Assembly (NCBI GenBank): GCA_942490995.1 | Contig: CALOBG010000070.1 | Location: 85,890-149,889, forward strand | Reading direction: 5' to 3' | DNA: 64,000 nt | Origin: UBA981 sp942490995 | GTDB taxonomy: Bacteria; Pseudomonadota; Gammaproteobacteria; Ga0077536 | Shown here: one piece after another, positions 8,583 to 18,221 of the stretch | Numbering within the stretch: the first letter of the stretch is position 1 | Layout of the letters: each line of letters starts with the position of its first letter | Made by a program: the position numbers and the translations under genes | Notes under the pieces: generated by a model | Seen by the model: the letters and a program-made list of their open reading frames with translations, nothing else | What the model was told of the DNA's origin: nothing | Database searches by the model: none

Positions 8583-9678
8583 TTATAAGCCGTATTTCAG
8601 ACTCGCTTCGATAAAAATGTCCAGGCCGCCATCGAGTACCGCCTGGGTGTTGCCGGTTTCGACGTCGGTGCGCAAATCCTTGATGCGCGACTGGTCGAGC
8701 ACGTAAGAACGGATCTGCGAGCCCCAGCCTATATCGGCTTTACTGTCTTCCAGAGCCTGCTGTTCTTCACGACGTTTGAGCATTTCCTGTTCGTACAGGC
8801 GCGCGCGCAACAGCTTCATCGCCTGGTCGCGATTCTTGTGCTGCGATCGTTCGTTCTGACACTGCACCACGATGCCGCTCGGCATGTGGGTGAGCCGGAT
8901 CGCGGAATCGGTTTTGTTGACGTGCTGGCCGCCGGCGCCGCTCGCGCGGTAGGTGTCGACACGCAGATCCGCGGGGTTGATCTCGATGTCGATGTCATCA
9001 TCAATTTCCGGCGAGACGAATACCGAGGCAAACGAGGTATGGCGACGGTTGCCGGAATCGAACGGCGATTTTCGCACCAGTCGATGCACCCCGGTTTCGG
9101 TGCGCAACCAGCCGAACGCGTGGTCGCCGCTGAACTTGACCGTCGCGCTTTTGATCCCGGCAACTTCGCCGGCTGAAACTTCCATCATCTCGCTGTCGAA
9201 ATCGTGCGCTTCGCCCCATTTCAGATACATACGCAGCAGCATCTCCGCCCAGTCCTGCGCCTCGGTGCCGCCGGATCCGGCCTGGATATCGACAAACGCG
9301 TTATTGGCATCCATTTCACCGGAAAACATGCGCCGGAATTCAAGCGCGGCGAGTTCACTCTCGGCGCCTTCGAGATCGGTCTGTACGGCGAGCACGGTAG
9401 CGGCATCGTCTTCCTCGGCCGCCATCTCCAGCAGGCCGCCGGCGTCACGAATACGGGTGCCGAGTTCGGCCAGCCGATGTACGACGCGCTCGAGTTCAGC
9501 GCGCTCGCGACCGAGCGCCTGGGCGCGCTGCGGGTCGTCCCAGATATTGCCGGCCTGGAGTTCGCGCTCGACCTCTAGCAGTCGCTCGGCTTTGCGGTCG
9601 TAGTCAAAGATACCCCCTCAGCGCTTCGATGCGCTTGTGCATGTCTTTGATCGCGTTGAAGGTGGGGGTGAGTTCCAT
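8583..9678 (-). CDS. prfB: Peptide chain release factor 2, with +1 programmed frameshift
   Basis: Release factor recognising UGA and UAA. The start ATG at 9678 opens a 24-codon segment ending at an in-frame UGA (9606-9604). Decoding must shift +1 at CUU-U to continue in the long frame down to 8583, giving 364 aa, against 365 in E. coli. The long frame carries the SPF recognition tripeptide (KSPFDSG), the peptidyl-hydrolase GGQ motif (GAGGQHVNKTDSA) and the usual helical N-terminus. The next gene on the strand is lysS, 12 bp away. This is a functional autoregulated gene, not a broken one. Confidence 0.96.
9603..9618 (-). promoter_or_regulatory. RF2 programmed frameshift site
   Basis: The minus-strand sequence AGGGGGTATCTTTGAC holds an internal Shine-Dalgarno element (AGGGGG), the CUU slippery codon and the UGA stop followed by C, exactly as in E. 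coli prfB. Low RF2 favours the +1 shift, so RF2 controls its own synthesis. Confidence 0.95.
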
Positions 9679-9757
9679 AAGATCTTGCTGGTGGAAACGG
9701 CCGCGCATTGTAGCGGCTGACCGCGGACGATGGAATTCGTTTGCGCGGCGGTTCGCT

Positions 9758-11494
9758 TCAGGCCAAAGTTTCGGCGTAATCGATGACGAGTTGCAATGAC
9801 TCGTTGCCGCGAAACTCGTTGATGTCGAGCTTGAACACCGCGCGCACCTCGGCCGCATCGCGAAACCAGCTTTCACCGGCGGCGCCGAACGCGATCGCGC
9901 CAAGCAGGGTCGACCCCTCGCGCGGGCGCAGGACCAGGCGCGCGTGATCGGCGCCGACCACGCGACGGTCCTCGATGACAAACACCCCATCGAAGCGCGG
10001 TTCGGGGAAACCCTGCCCCCACGGCGCCGCGGCGAGCAGCGTGCGCGCCAGCGCAAACGAGTAATCCGCCTCCGCGAGCGGACCGTCGCTGTAGATGATT
10101 TTGCGCCGCGCGGCATCGTCAACGAGGGTTTCCACGGCCGCGATGAAAGCGTGGGTGAAACGCTGGTATTCAGCGCGCCGCAGACTCAGGCCGGCAGCCA
10201 TGGCGTGTCCGCCGAAACGCTCGATGAGGCCGGGATTGCGGGTCGCGACGAGCTCCAGGGTGTCGCGGATATGCAGCCCCGGGATCGACCGCGCGGAACC
10301 CTTGAGGGTGTGTTCATCGGTGGCGGCAAAAGCGATCACCGGACGATGGAAGCGATCCTTGACCCGTGCGGCCACGATGCCGACGACGCCCTGATGCCAG
10401 TCTTCGTGAAATACGCACAGTCCGGCCGGCGCCTCCTCGGCGCCGCTCGCCGGCAGAGTCGCCTCGATCAGAGCGAACGCGGATCCGCGCATCTCACCTT
10501 CGATCTCGCGTCGTTCACGGTTCAGGGCATCGAGCTGGTCGGCGATAGCGGCGCAGTGATTGGCGTCGTCACTCAACAGGCATTCGATGCCGAGCGACAT
10601 GTCCGCCAGCCGCCCGGCCGCGTTCAGGCGCGGCGCAACGGCAAAGCCGAGGTCGCTGGTCGTGATGCGTGCCCGCGAGCGTCCGGCCGCGTCGATCAGG
10701 GCGCTGATCCCGGGCTGACAGTGACCAGCCCGAATACGCGCAATGCCCTGCTCAACGAGGCGACGGTTGTTGTGATCGAGCGACACCACGTCGGCTACCG
10801 TACCGAGCGCGACGAGGTCGAGCAGGTCGGCCAGGCGCGGTTCGGTGATACCGCGTTCGGCGAACCAGGCGCTCTCGCGCAGGTGCGCACGCAACGCGGT
10901 CATGACATAAAAAATCACCCCCACGCCGGCCAGATTCTTGCTCGGAAATTTGTCGTTGCCAAGGTTCGGATTGACAATCGCGGCGGCGGCCGGGAGCGCC
11001 GCACCGGGCAGGTGGTGATCCGTCACCAGCACCTCGATACCGGCGCGCGCGGCCTGCGCCACCCCTTCCAGGGAAGAGATACCGTTATCGACGGTGACGA
11101 TCAGATGCGGATGCCGGCGCGCGGCCAGGTCGACGATTTCCGGTGTCAGTCCGTATCCGAATTCGAACCGATTCGGCACCAGGTAATCGACCCGGGTCGC
11201 ACCCATCGCTTTCAGCGCCCGCACCGCGAGCGCGGTCGCGGTGGCGCCGTCGGCGTCGAAGTCGCCGACGATCAGGATCAGGCGTTCCTCGCGCAGGCAG
11301 TCGGCGAGCAGGCCGACCGCGCGTTCGATGCCGCCAAGCAATTCGGCGCGGTGCAGGCCGGCCAGCGAGGTATCGACATCGTCGGGTCCGCGCACCCCGC
11401 GTGCGCCGAACACCCGTCGCAGCACCGGGTGCCATTCCTGCGGCAGGCCAGCGCTGTTTTCGCTGACGCGTTGAACGATGTGCGAGCGCTGCAT
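9758..11494 (-). CDS. recJ: Single-stranded-DNA-specific exonuclease RecJ
   Basis: 5'-3' ssDNA exonuclease acting in RecF-pathway recombination, mismatch repair and base excision repair. The DHH phosphoesterase core is clear: motif GDFDADGAT near the start, then DHH in VLVTDHHLPG, the VNPN stretch, and a C-terminal DHHA1 domain with GGHAMAAGLSL. I chose the ATG at 11494 (MQRSHIVQ), which shares one base with the stop of the upstream gene (TGATG) and gives 578 aa, close to E. coli (577). The longer in-frame extension is part of the neighbouring gene's reverse frame. Confidence 0.95.
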   Translation of the reverse strand: MQRSHIVQRVSENSAGLPQEWHPVLRRVFGARGVRGPDDVDTSLAGLHRAELLGGIERAVGLLADCLREERLILIVGDFDADGATATALAVRALKAMGATRVDYLVPNRFEFGYGLTPEIVDLAARRHPHLIVTVDNGISSLEGVAQAARAGIEVLVTDHHLPGAALPAAAAIVNPNLGNDKFPSKNLAGVGVIFYVMTALRAHLRESAWFAERGITEPRLADLLDLVALGTVADVVSLDHNNRRLVEQGIARIRAGHCQPGISALIDAAGRSRARITTSDLGFAVAPRLNAAGRLADMSLGIECLLSDDANHCAAIADQLDALNRERREIEGEMRGSAFALIEATLPASGAEEAPAGLCVFHEDWHQGVVGIVAARVKDRFHRPVIAFAATDEHTLKGSARSIPGLHIRDTLELVATRNPGLIERFGGHAMAAGLSLRRAEYQRFTHAFIAAVETLVDDAARRKIIYSDGPLAEADYSFALARTLLAAAPWGQGFPEPRFDGVFVIEDRRVVGADHARLVLRPREGSTLLGAIAFGAAGESWFRDAAEVRAVFKLDINEFRGNESLQLVIDYAETLA

Positions 11495-12516
11495 CAGTTG
11501 CGTTCCTCGAGCCCCGGCTGCGGCTGGTAGCGCTGGACAAACGCCGCGGTGCGGCGCCAGATCCGCCAACCGTCGCCAGCTTGCAGTCGAAAACTGCCGG
11601 CTGCAGTGGTGACGGTCAGCGCGCGCAACTGCCGCGCTCGCAGGGCGCGCCGCGCAGGTGCAAAAAAGTGCGCAGAAAAAATATCCAGCGACGGCGCCGC
11701 GGCGCCTGGCGGGCAGGCCACCACGACGCGCTCGTGACCGCCGGCCAGCACTGCGTCGAGCCAGTCCGCGTCAGCCGCCGGTCGGCATGCAACCGCGCAG
11801 TGGGCTGCGCAGGCCTGGACCAGGGAATCATCACTGACCATACAGTCAACCGCCGGGGCGGCGCCCGCGGGCTGCGCTTCACCGCCCCATAACCAGACGC
11901 TGTTGACGGGTGGCCGGCCGGCAGCGATGCGCCGCTCGTTCGGTGCACAATCGTGGAGCAGCATCTGGACCTCGGTCAGGATTCGCTTGAGTTTGCCGAG
12001 ACCGCGCTGGTCGGCCAGCGACGGCTCCAGCGCCTGGCCGTTGAGGTCCGCCGGCGCCGCGCTGTGCGCCTGTGCCGCCGGCGCCCCTTCGAGATACCAG
12101 CGCCGCGCGCGGCGCGCGCGACTGAAGCGCAGGCCCTGGTCCGTAAACGCCGCATTGAGCAGCGCCAGTATCGCCTCGGCCTCGTCATCCTCGACGCCGA
12201 TCGTGTCGCCATCGAACAGCACCAGGCGGCTGACGTCGGCGCGCAGGAAAACCGGGTCGGCGCGCACGATCTCCGGCGCCGGCGCGCGGCCGAGGTCGAA
12301 GGCCGCGGTCATAACCGCCGGCGGCCAGCCGCTCGCCGGTGGGGTCAGGCCGAGTCGCCGCAGTACGGCGGCACCATAGCCGTCATAGTCGCGCTCGAGG
12401 GCATGGCTCCGCGCCAGCGCGGCAAGGATCGCGTGGCGCTCGGCCAGCTCGTCGGCGTGTGCCTGCCACAGTTGGTCAAGCAGCCCGGGGGCAATGATTT
12501 CCAGTGCGGTCGGCAC
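11494..12516 (-). CDS. COG4255-type conserved protein ('phosphoglycerate mutase-like')
   Basis: 340-aa cytoplasmic protein of a family found beside recJ in several gammaproteobacteria and often labelled phosphoglycerate mutase. The recognisable stretch is RPPVNSVWLWGGE around residues 203-215. Apart from that I see no complete set of metal-binding residues of true cofactor-independent phosphoglycerate mutase, so the enzymatic label is doubtful. It overlaps recJ by 1 bp and starts 86 bp after thrC, implying cotranscription with recJ. Alanine- and arginine-rich composition matches the neighbours. Confidence 0.6.
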   Translation of the reverse strand: MPTALEIIAPGLLDQLWQAHADELAERHAILAALARSHALERDYDGYGAAVLRRLGLTPPASGWPPAVMTAAFDLGRAPAPEIVRADPVFLRADVSRLVLFDGDTIGVEDDEAEAILALLNAAFTDQGLRFSRARRARRWYLEGAPAAQAHSAAPADLNGQALEPSLADQRGLGKLKRILTEVQMLLHDCAPNERRIAAGRPPVNSVWLWGGEAQPAGAAPAVDCMVSDDSLVQACAAHCAVACRPAADADWLDAVLAGGHERVVVACPPGAAAPSLDIFSAHFFAPARRALRARQLRALTVTTAAGSFRLQAGDGWRIWRRTAAFVQRYQPQPGLEERN

Positions 12517-12602
12517 AATCGGGATGGCGTGTTTCCGGCGGATTCGGGTCCGGACCAGTCTACACCGGCTGCGAGCGACACCGACGTGGCGCCGGCCCGC
12601 GA

Positions 12603-13733
12603 TTACAGATTGTCGAGGATGGCGCGCTTGACCGCTTCGCTTTCGGCCGGGATCTCGATCACACCGCCGGCGCTCTGTCGGATCGCGGTATCGGGGTCCT
12701 TGAGACCGTGGCCGGTCAGGGTACAGGTGACGACGCTGCCGGCCGCAATTTTGCCGCTCGCGATATCGCGCAGCGCCCCGCCCAGCGAAATCGCCGACGC
12801 CGGTTCGCAGAACAGGCCTTCGCGCTCGGCCAGCAGGCGCTGGGTGGCGAGTATTTCTTCGTCGCTCAGGGCATCGAACCAGCCGCCGGATTCACGGCTC
12901 GCGGCCCACGCCAGGTCCCAGGATTGCGGGCGGCCGATGCGGATCGCGGTGGCCACGGTCTCGGGGTTGTCGACCATCTCACCGCGGATGAACGGTGCCG
13001 CGTTGGCAGCCTGGTAGCCGACCATAACCGGGCGCCGGTCGGTTACCGCCGGCAGCGCGAAGGCACATTCGCCGCTGCAGTAGGCGCAGGCCGCGGTGGC
13101 TGGCGTGACCGCGGCGTATTCGCTGAAGCCGGTCCAGTAAGCACTGATGTTGCCGGCATTGCCAACCGGGATGCAGTGATAATCCGGTGCGTGGCCGAGG
13201 GCATCGACGATTTCGAACGCCGCGGTTTTCTGCCCTTGCAGGCGATAGGGGTTGATCGAATTGACGATCGTAACCGGTGCCACCTCGGCCATCTCCTTGA
13301 CGATACGCATGCCGTCATCGAAGTTGCCTTCGATCTGGATCACCACGGCGCCCTCGATCATGGCCTGGGCCAGCTTGCCGAGCGCGATCTTGCCGCCGGG
13401 AATAAGCACAAAAGCACGAATGCCGGCGCGCGCCGCATAGGCCGCCGCGGACGCCGAGGTGTTACCGGTCGAAGCGCAAATGATCGCCTCGGCGCCCTCG
13501 CTGACGGCCTGGGTGACGGCCATCGTCATACCCCGGTCCTTGAACGAGCCGGTCGGATTGAGGCCCTCGAACTTGGCGTAGATCTCCACCTCGCGACCGA
13601 GTTCGCGGGGAATGTTTTCGAGTTTGATCAGCGGCGTATTGCCTTCGCACAAGCTGATAATCCGTGCGTCGCTGGCCACCGGCAGGCGCTCGCGATAGCG
13701 CTCAATCAGGCCCTGGTAGCGCTGCATGCTCAC
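12603..13733 (-). CDS. thrC: Threonine synthase
   Basis: PLP enzyme converting O-phosphohomoserine to threonine. 376 aa, the short bacterial/plant-like class. The PLP lysine is K65 in GSFKDRGMT; ASTGNTSASAAAYAARAG and the glycine-rich phosphate-binding loop (PVGNAGNISAYW) follow. Its ATG overlaps the hom stop by 4 bp, so hom and thrC are translationally coupled as in Pseudomonas. Cytoplasmic. Confidence 0.96.
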   Translation of the reverse strand: MSMQRYQGLIERYRERLPVASDARIISLCEGNTPLIKLENIPRELGREVEIYAKFEGLNPTGSFKDRGMTMAVTQAVSEGAEAIICASTGNTSASAAAYAARAGIRAFVLIPGGKIALGKLAQAMIEGAVVIQIEGNFDDGMRIVKEMAEVAPVTIVNSINPYRLQGQKTAAFEIVDALGHAPDYHCIPVGNAGNISAYWTGFSEYAAVTPATAACAYCSGECAFALPAVTDRRPVMVGYQAANAAPFIRGEMVDNPETVATAIRIGRPQSWDLAWAASRESGGWFDALSDEEILATQRLLAEREGLFCEPASAISLGGALRDIASGKIAAGSVVTCTLTGHGLKDPDTAIRQSAGGVIEIPAESEAVKRAILDNL

Positions 13734-15049
13734 CGAAGGTCCTCCATCCGGTAGCGGGTGATCGGTCCATCGACACCGGGCAGGGCCTGCATCTGCGCGC
13801 AGGCTGCGTTCATGCCGGCTTCAAGCACGCGGTGGGTAAGGATAATGATCGGCACCGTGGCGTCGCCGGCCGCCGGTTCCGGTTGGCGGATGGCCTCGAT
13901 ACTGATGTTGTGTGAGGCCAGGATGCGGGTGATATCCGCCAGTACGCCCGGCTTGTCGTGCGCGCGCAGGCGCAGGTAGTAGGCGGTCTCAATGGCGTCC
14001 ATCGCCAGCACCGGCGCCGCGCTGAGCGCGTCGGGCTGAAACGCCAGGTGGGGTACGCGGTTGTCCGGATCCACGGTCAGCGCGCGCACCACATCGACGA
14101 GGTCGGCGACCACCGACGAGGCGGTCGGTTCAGCGCCGGCGCCGGCGCCGGAAAGCAGCATCGGGCCGACCGCATCGCCATGGATCAGAACCGCATTCAT
14201 GACGTCGTTGACATTGGCCAGCATGTGGCGGTCCGGGATCAGGGTCGGGTGTACACGCAGCTCGATACCGTCCGCGCTTTCCGCCGCAATGGCGAGGTGC
14301 TTGATGCTGTAGCCCAGCGCCTCGGCGTAACGCACATCCTCGAGGGCAACGTCGCGTATGCCTTCGACATAAACCTTGTCGAACTGCAGCGGCACCCCGA
14401 ACGCGATGGCGGCGAGGATGGTCAGCTTGTGCGCGGCATCGATGCCGTCGATATCGAAAGCCGGATCGGCCTCGGCGTAGCCGAGCGCCTGCGCTTCGGC
14501 AAGCACCTCGGCGAAGCTCGAGCCGCGCTCGAGCATCGCGGTCATCATGTAGTTGCAGGTGCCGTTGATGATCCCGGCCAGCCACACGATAGAGTTGCCG
14601 GCCAGGCTTTCGCGCAGCGTTTTGATCACGGGAATGCCGCCGGCAACCGCGGCTTCGAACGCAACCGTGACACCCTGGTCGCGGGCGGCGCCGAAGATTT
14701 CGTTGCCGTGCAGGGCGATCAGCGCCTTGTTGGCGGTGACCACGTGTTTACCGCCGGCCAACGCACGCAGGACCAGTTCGCGCGCCGGTTCGATACCGCC
14801 GATCAATTCGACCACGATATCGATATCCGCATCATCGACCAGCGCAAACGCATCCTCGGTGAGGCGCATGCCAGCGGTGCTCGCGGCACGTGTTTTACCG
14901 AGGTCGCGCGCGCAGGCCGCAACCACTTCTATCGAGCGGCCGGCGCGCCGAGTGATTTCGCCGGCGTTGCGCGCGAGTACGTTGAGCGTGCCGCAGCCGA
15001 CCGTGCCGAGCCCGAGTACGCCGATCCTGACCGCGGGTAAACCTGCCAC
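13730..15049 (-). CDS. hom: Homoserine dehydrogenase
   Basis: NAD(P)-dependent reduction of aspartate semialdehyde to homoserine, upstream of threonine and methionine. 439 aa: Rossmann motif GVLGLGTVGCG at 10-20, catalytic domain with the NKAL and GGIPVIKTLRE stretches, and a C-terminal ACT domain (about 355-435) for feedback control. It is monofunctional, with no aspartokinase fused. Coupled to thrC by a 4-bp overlap; alaC lies 33 bp upstream on the same strand. Confidence 0.96.
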   Translation of the reverse strand: MAGLPAVRIGVLGLGTVGCGTLNVLARNAGEITRRAGRSIEVVAACARDLGKTRAASTAGMRLTEDAFALVDDADIDIVVELIGGIEPARELVLRALAGGKHVVTANKALIALHGNEIFGAARDQGVTVAFEAAVAGGIPVIKTLRESLAGNSIVWLAGIINGTCNYMMTAMLERGSSFAEVLAEAQALGYAEADPAFDIDGIDAAHKLTILAAIAFGVPLQFDKVYVEGIRDVALEDVRYAEALGYSIKHLAIAAESADGIELRVHPTLIPDRHMLANVNDVMNAVLIHGDAVGPMLLSGAGAGAEPTASSVVADLVDVVRALTVDPDNRVPHLAFQPDALSAAPVLAMDAIETAYYLRLRAHDKPGVLADITRILASHNISIEAIRQPEPAAGDATVPIIILTHRVLEAGMNAACAQMQALPGVDGPITRYRMEDLR

Positions 15050-15081
15050 TAGTCGATGTCCGATTGATAAAGGTGCATGGT

Positions 15082-16263
15082 TCAGCCGACGTTGCGCATC
15101 ATGTCCTTGATGCCACGCAGCGCCTGACGGGTGCGGTGCGCGTTCTCGATCAGGGCGAAACGCACGTAGGCATCACCGTACTCGCCAAAGCCGATCCCCG
15201 GTGACGCCGCGACGCGGCCTTCGGCGAGCAGTTTCTTGGTGAACTCCAGCGAACCGAGGTGCTCCAGCTCGGGGGGAATACGCGCCCACACGAACATCGT
15301 TCCGCGCGGCTTTTCCACCGCCCAGCCGGCCGCCTGCATGCCGTCGCAGAGCACGTCGCGCCGTTTCTGATACATGTCGCGGATTTCGGTGACGCAATCC
15401 TGCGGCCCTTCGAGGGCGGCGATGGCGGCAACCTGTATCGGGGTGAACATGCCGTAGTCGAGGTACGATTTGAGCCGCGCCAGGGCGTAAACCAGATCGC
15501 GATTGCCGACCATGAAGCCGACCCGCCAGCCGGGCATGTTGTAACTTTTCGAGAGCGAAAAAAACTCGACCGCGATATCGCGCGCACCTTCGACCTGCAT
15601 GATCGAGGGCGCCTTGTAGCCGTCAAACACGAGATCGGCATAGGCCAGGTCGTGGACGACAAAAATTTCGTATTCACGCGCGATGGCAACGACCCGTTCA
15701 AAAAAATCCAGGTCGACGCACTGCGCGGTCGGATTGGACGGAAAGTTCAGCAGCAGCATTTTCGGCCGCGGCCAGGAATTACGGATCGCGTTTTCCAGTT
15801 CCTGGAAAAAATCGATATCCCGCCCGATTGGAACGTGACGGATATCGGCGCCGGCGATCACGAAACCCCAGGGATGGATTGGATACGCCGGGTTCGGCAC
15901 CAGCACGGCATCGCCGCGGTCGACGGTGGCCATGGCCAGGTGCGCGAGTCCTTCTTTGGAGCCGATGGTCACGATCGCTTCGCTCTCCGGATCGATATCG
16001 ACGCCGTAGCGGGTTTTGTACCAGTTGCAGATCGCGCGACGCAGGCGCGGGATGCCGCGCGATACCGAGTAGCGGTGGGTATCTTCGCGACGCGCGGCCT
16101 CGCACAGCTTGTCGACGATGTGACGCGGCGTCGGCTGGTCGGGGTTGCCCATGCCGAAGTCAATGATGTCTTCGCCGCGATGGCGCGCCGCCATTTTCAG
16201 CTCGTGAACCTCGTTGAATACGTACGGCGGCAGACGCTCAATGCGGGGGAAACCGGTGCTCAC
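15082..16263 (-). CDS. alaC: Alanine-synthesising aminotransferase (AlaC family)
   Basis: Class I/II PLP aminotransferase, probably glutamate-pyruvate transamination. The PLP lysine is in SLSKSYNMPGWRVGF; the substrate-site motif NFPSNPTA and VHDLAYADLVFDG are also seen. I prefer the GTG at 16263, which has an AGGGAG site five bases upstream and gives 393 aa. An ATG at 16302 would add only a low-complexity proline stretch. Placement before hom-thrC is common in gammaproteobacteria. Confidence 0.92.
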   Translation of the reverse strand: MSTGFPRIERLPPYVFNEVHELKMAARHRGEDIIDFGMGNPDQPTPRHIVDKLCEAARREDTHRYSVSRGIPRLRRAICNWYKTRYGVDIDPESEAIVTIGSKEGLAHLAMATVDRGDAVLVPNPAYPIHPWGFVIAGADIRHVPIGRDIDFFQELENAIRNSWPRPKMLLLNFPSNPTAQCVDLDFFERVVAIAREYEIFVVHDLAYADLVFDGYKAPSIMQVEGARDIAVEFFSLSKSYNMPGWRVGFMVGNRDLVYALARLKSYLDYGMFTPIQVAAIAALEGPQDCVTEIRDMYQKRRDVLCDGMQAAGWAVEKPRGTMFVWARIPPELEHLGSLEFTKKLLAEGRVAASPGIGFGEYGDAYVRFALIENAHRTRQALRGIKDMMRNVG

Positions 16264-16423
16264 AGGAACTCCCTGCTGGGGTGGGGGTAAAAGAGGCGGC
16301 AAAGCTACCGACCGCGTTGATTACTGTCAAACGCTATCTCGCTGCCGTCGACGTCGCCGTGCGATTGTGGCCGGCGCGCCGCGCGGCGGAACATTTCGGC
16401 GCGCGATCGCCCATAATGACGGC

Positions 16424-17872
16424 ATGAACGACAACACCCTTGAATTAGCCCGCGCGCGCCTGCTGGCGCCGGTCGCGGTCGAGCTCGGCGACCTCGAAAC
16501 GGTGCTCGGCCAACTGCTCGGCGGCGGCGTCGACCTCGGCGACATCTACCTCGAAGCGACGCGCAGCGAATCCTGGAGCCTCGAGGACGGCATTATCAAA
16601 GAAGGCGTGCACAGCATCCGCCACGGCGCCGGCGTGCGTGCGGTGAGTGGTGAGCAGACCGGTTTCGCTTATTCCGATGATTTGACCCTGGCGGCGCTGA
16701 GTGACGCGGCCAGAACCGCGCGCGCCATCACCCGCGCCGGGCAGTCACAGGATATCCGCCTCACCTCACGTCACGGCGAACTGACCCCGCTGTACGCCAG
16801 CGACGATCCGCTGGCGGCTACCGCGACGCCGGACAAGCTGGCCGTGCTGCGCGGCCTCGACGAGCGCCTGCGCAGCGCCGACGAGCGCGTGCGGGAAGTC
16901 ATGATTGGCCTCTCCGCCCAGCACACGGCGATGCTGGTGGTGACCTCCGACGGCGCGCTGGCGGCCGATGTGCGGCCGCTGGTGCGGCTCAATGTTACGG
17001 TTATCGTCGAAGCGGACGGGCGGCGCGAAACCGGCACCTACGGTGGTGGCGGCCGCACCGGCTACGACGCCCTGTTTGCCGCCGGGCGCCCGCAGCAGAT
17101 CGCGGATGAGGCGCTGCGTCAGGCCCAGGTCGCGCTCGGCGCGAGCGCCGCACCGGCCGGTGAAATGACCGTCGTGCTTGGCGCCGGCTGGCCGGGGATC
17201 CTGCTCCACGAAGCTATCGGTCACGGCCTGGAGGGGGATTTCAATCGCAAGGGTACCTCGGCGTTCAGCGGCCGCATCGGCGAGCGGGTCGCGGACGAGG
17301 CCTGTACCGTAGTCGATGACGCGACCCTGCCCGACCGCCGCGGTTCGCTGACCGTCGACGACGAAGGCACGCCGACCAACTGCACGGTGCTGATCGAGAA
17401 CGGCCGCCTGCGCACCTACATGCAGGACCGTCACAACGCCAAGCTGATGGGCGTGGCCCCGACCGGCAACGGCCGCCGGCAGTCCTACGCCCACCGCCCG
17501 ATGCCGCGCATGACCAATACCTACATGCTGCCCGGTAAGCGCGCGCCGGAAGAAATCATCACCAGCGTCAAGCGCGGCCTGTACGCGGTCAGTTTCGGCG
17601 GCGGCCAGGTCGATATCACCAATGGCAAGTTCGTCTTCTCGGCCAGCGAGGCTTATCTCATCGAAGACGGCCGCATCACCCGCCCGGTCCGCGGCGCCAC
17701 CCTGATCGGTAACGGCCCCGACGTGCTGACGCGGGTGTCGATGGTCGGCAACGACCTCGAACTCGATAATGGCGTCGGCACCTGTGGCAAGGACGGCCAG
17801 TCGGTGCCGGTCGGCGTCGGCCAGCCGACGCTCAAAATCGACCGCCTGACAGTCGGCGGCACACAGACCTGA
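16424..17872 (+). CDS. tldD: Metalloprotease TldD
   Basis: Large subunit of the TldD/TldE (PmbA) protease, which degrades unfolded peptides and matures some RiPPs such as microcin B17 and also acts on CcdA. 482 aa (E. coli 481), starting at ATG 16424. The zinc site HEAIGH spans H262-H267, followed by GLEGDFNRKGTSAFSG. C-terminal conserved block: GKDGQSVPVGVGQP. Divergent from alaC (160 bp between starts). The partner pmbA is not in the window. TldD/E action on the Hvf peptide is conceivable but only speculation. Confidence 0.96.
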   Translation: MNDNTLELARARLLAPVAVELGDLETVLGQLLGGGVDLGDIYLEATRSESWSLEDGIIKEGVHSIRHGAGVRAVSGEQTGFAYSDDLTLAALSDAARTARAITRAGQSQDIRLTSRHGELTPLYASDDPLAATATPDKLAVLRGLDERLRSADERVREVMIGLSAQHTAMLVVTSDGALAADVRPLVRLNVTVIVEADGRRETGTYGGGGRTGYDALFAAGRPQQIADEALRQAQVALGASAAPAGEMTVVLGAGWPGILLHEAIGHGLEGDFNRKGTSAFSGRIGERVADEACTVVDDATLPDRRGSLTVDDEGTPTNCTVLIENGRLRTYMQDRHNAKLMGVAPTGNGRRQSYAHRPMPRMTNTYMLPGKRAPEEIITSVKRGLYAVSFGGGQVDITNGKFVFSASEAYLIEDGRITRPVRGATLIGNGPDVLTRVSMVGNDLELDNGVGTCGKDGQSVPVGVGQPTLKIDRLTVGGTQT

Positions 17873-18221
17873 AGCGGATCGCGATGCGCAAAACCTGGAC
17901 GGGGCGAACCGTGGTGGCGGGCGGCAGGGGGACGGAGGCCACGCCAGCGGCGCGCGCGGAGGGCGGACCGGAGGCCACACCGGGGGCACACCACCGCGTC
18001 GGCGGTTAACGCGATCGTCTGGTAGCGCGGGGGAAGCGAGCCGCGCATCGCTGGCGGACCGGCACCCGGACACAGACCGGCGACCGTTGCGGGCGAGCGA
18101 ACCCACCCGACGGTGTCGGTGGTGGGGTTCGATGGCAGGAGGGGGGGGGGGGAAGGGGGCGTCCAGCTGAGGCGGCGAGAGCTCGGGGGGGGGGGGGGGG
18201 GACCCCCGCTGCGGGCAGCCG
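17873..18221. other. Non-coding, low-complexity stretch with poly-G runs
   Basis: No supported gene. Strongly G-rich with two uninterrupted G runs (around 18139-18152 and 18184-18201) just before the IS remnant. No left-hand terminal repeat of the IS can be seen here. The composition is unlike the rest of the window and suggests a poor-quality or chimeric junction. Confidence 0.6.

Noticed and set aside
9604..9678. prfB as a pseudogene because of an early stop
   Set aside because: The stop is the canonical RF2 programmed frameshift signal.
9944..11530. 528-aa ORF on the plus strand
   Set aside because: Shadow of recJ in high-GC DNA; its composition is not protein-like for a known family.
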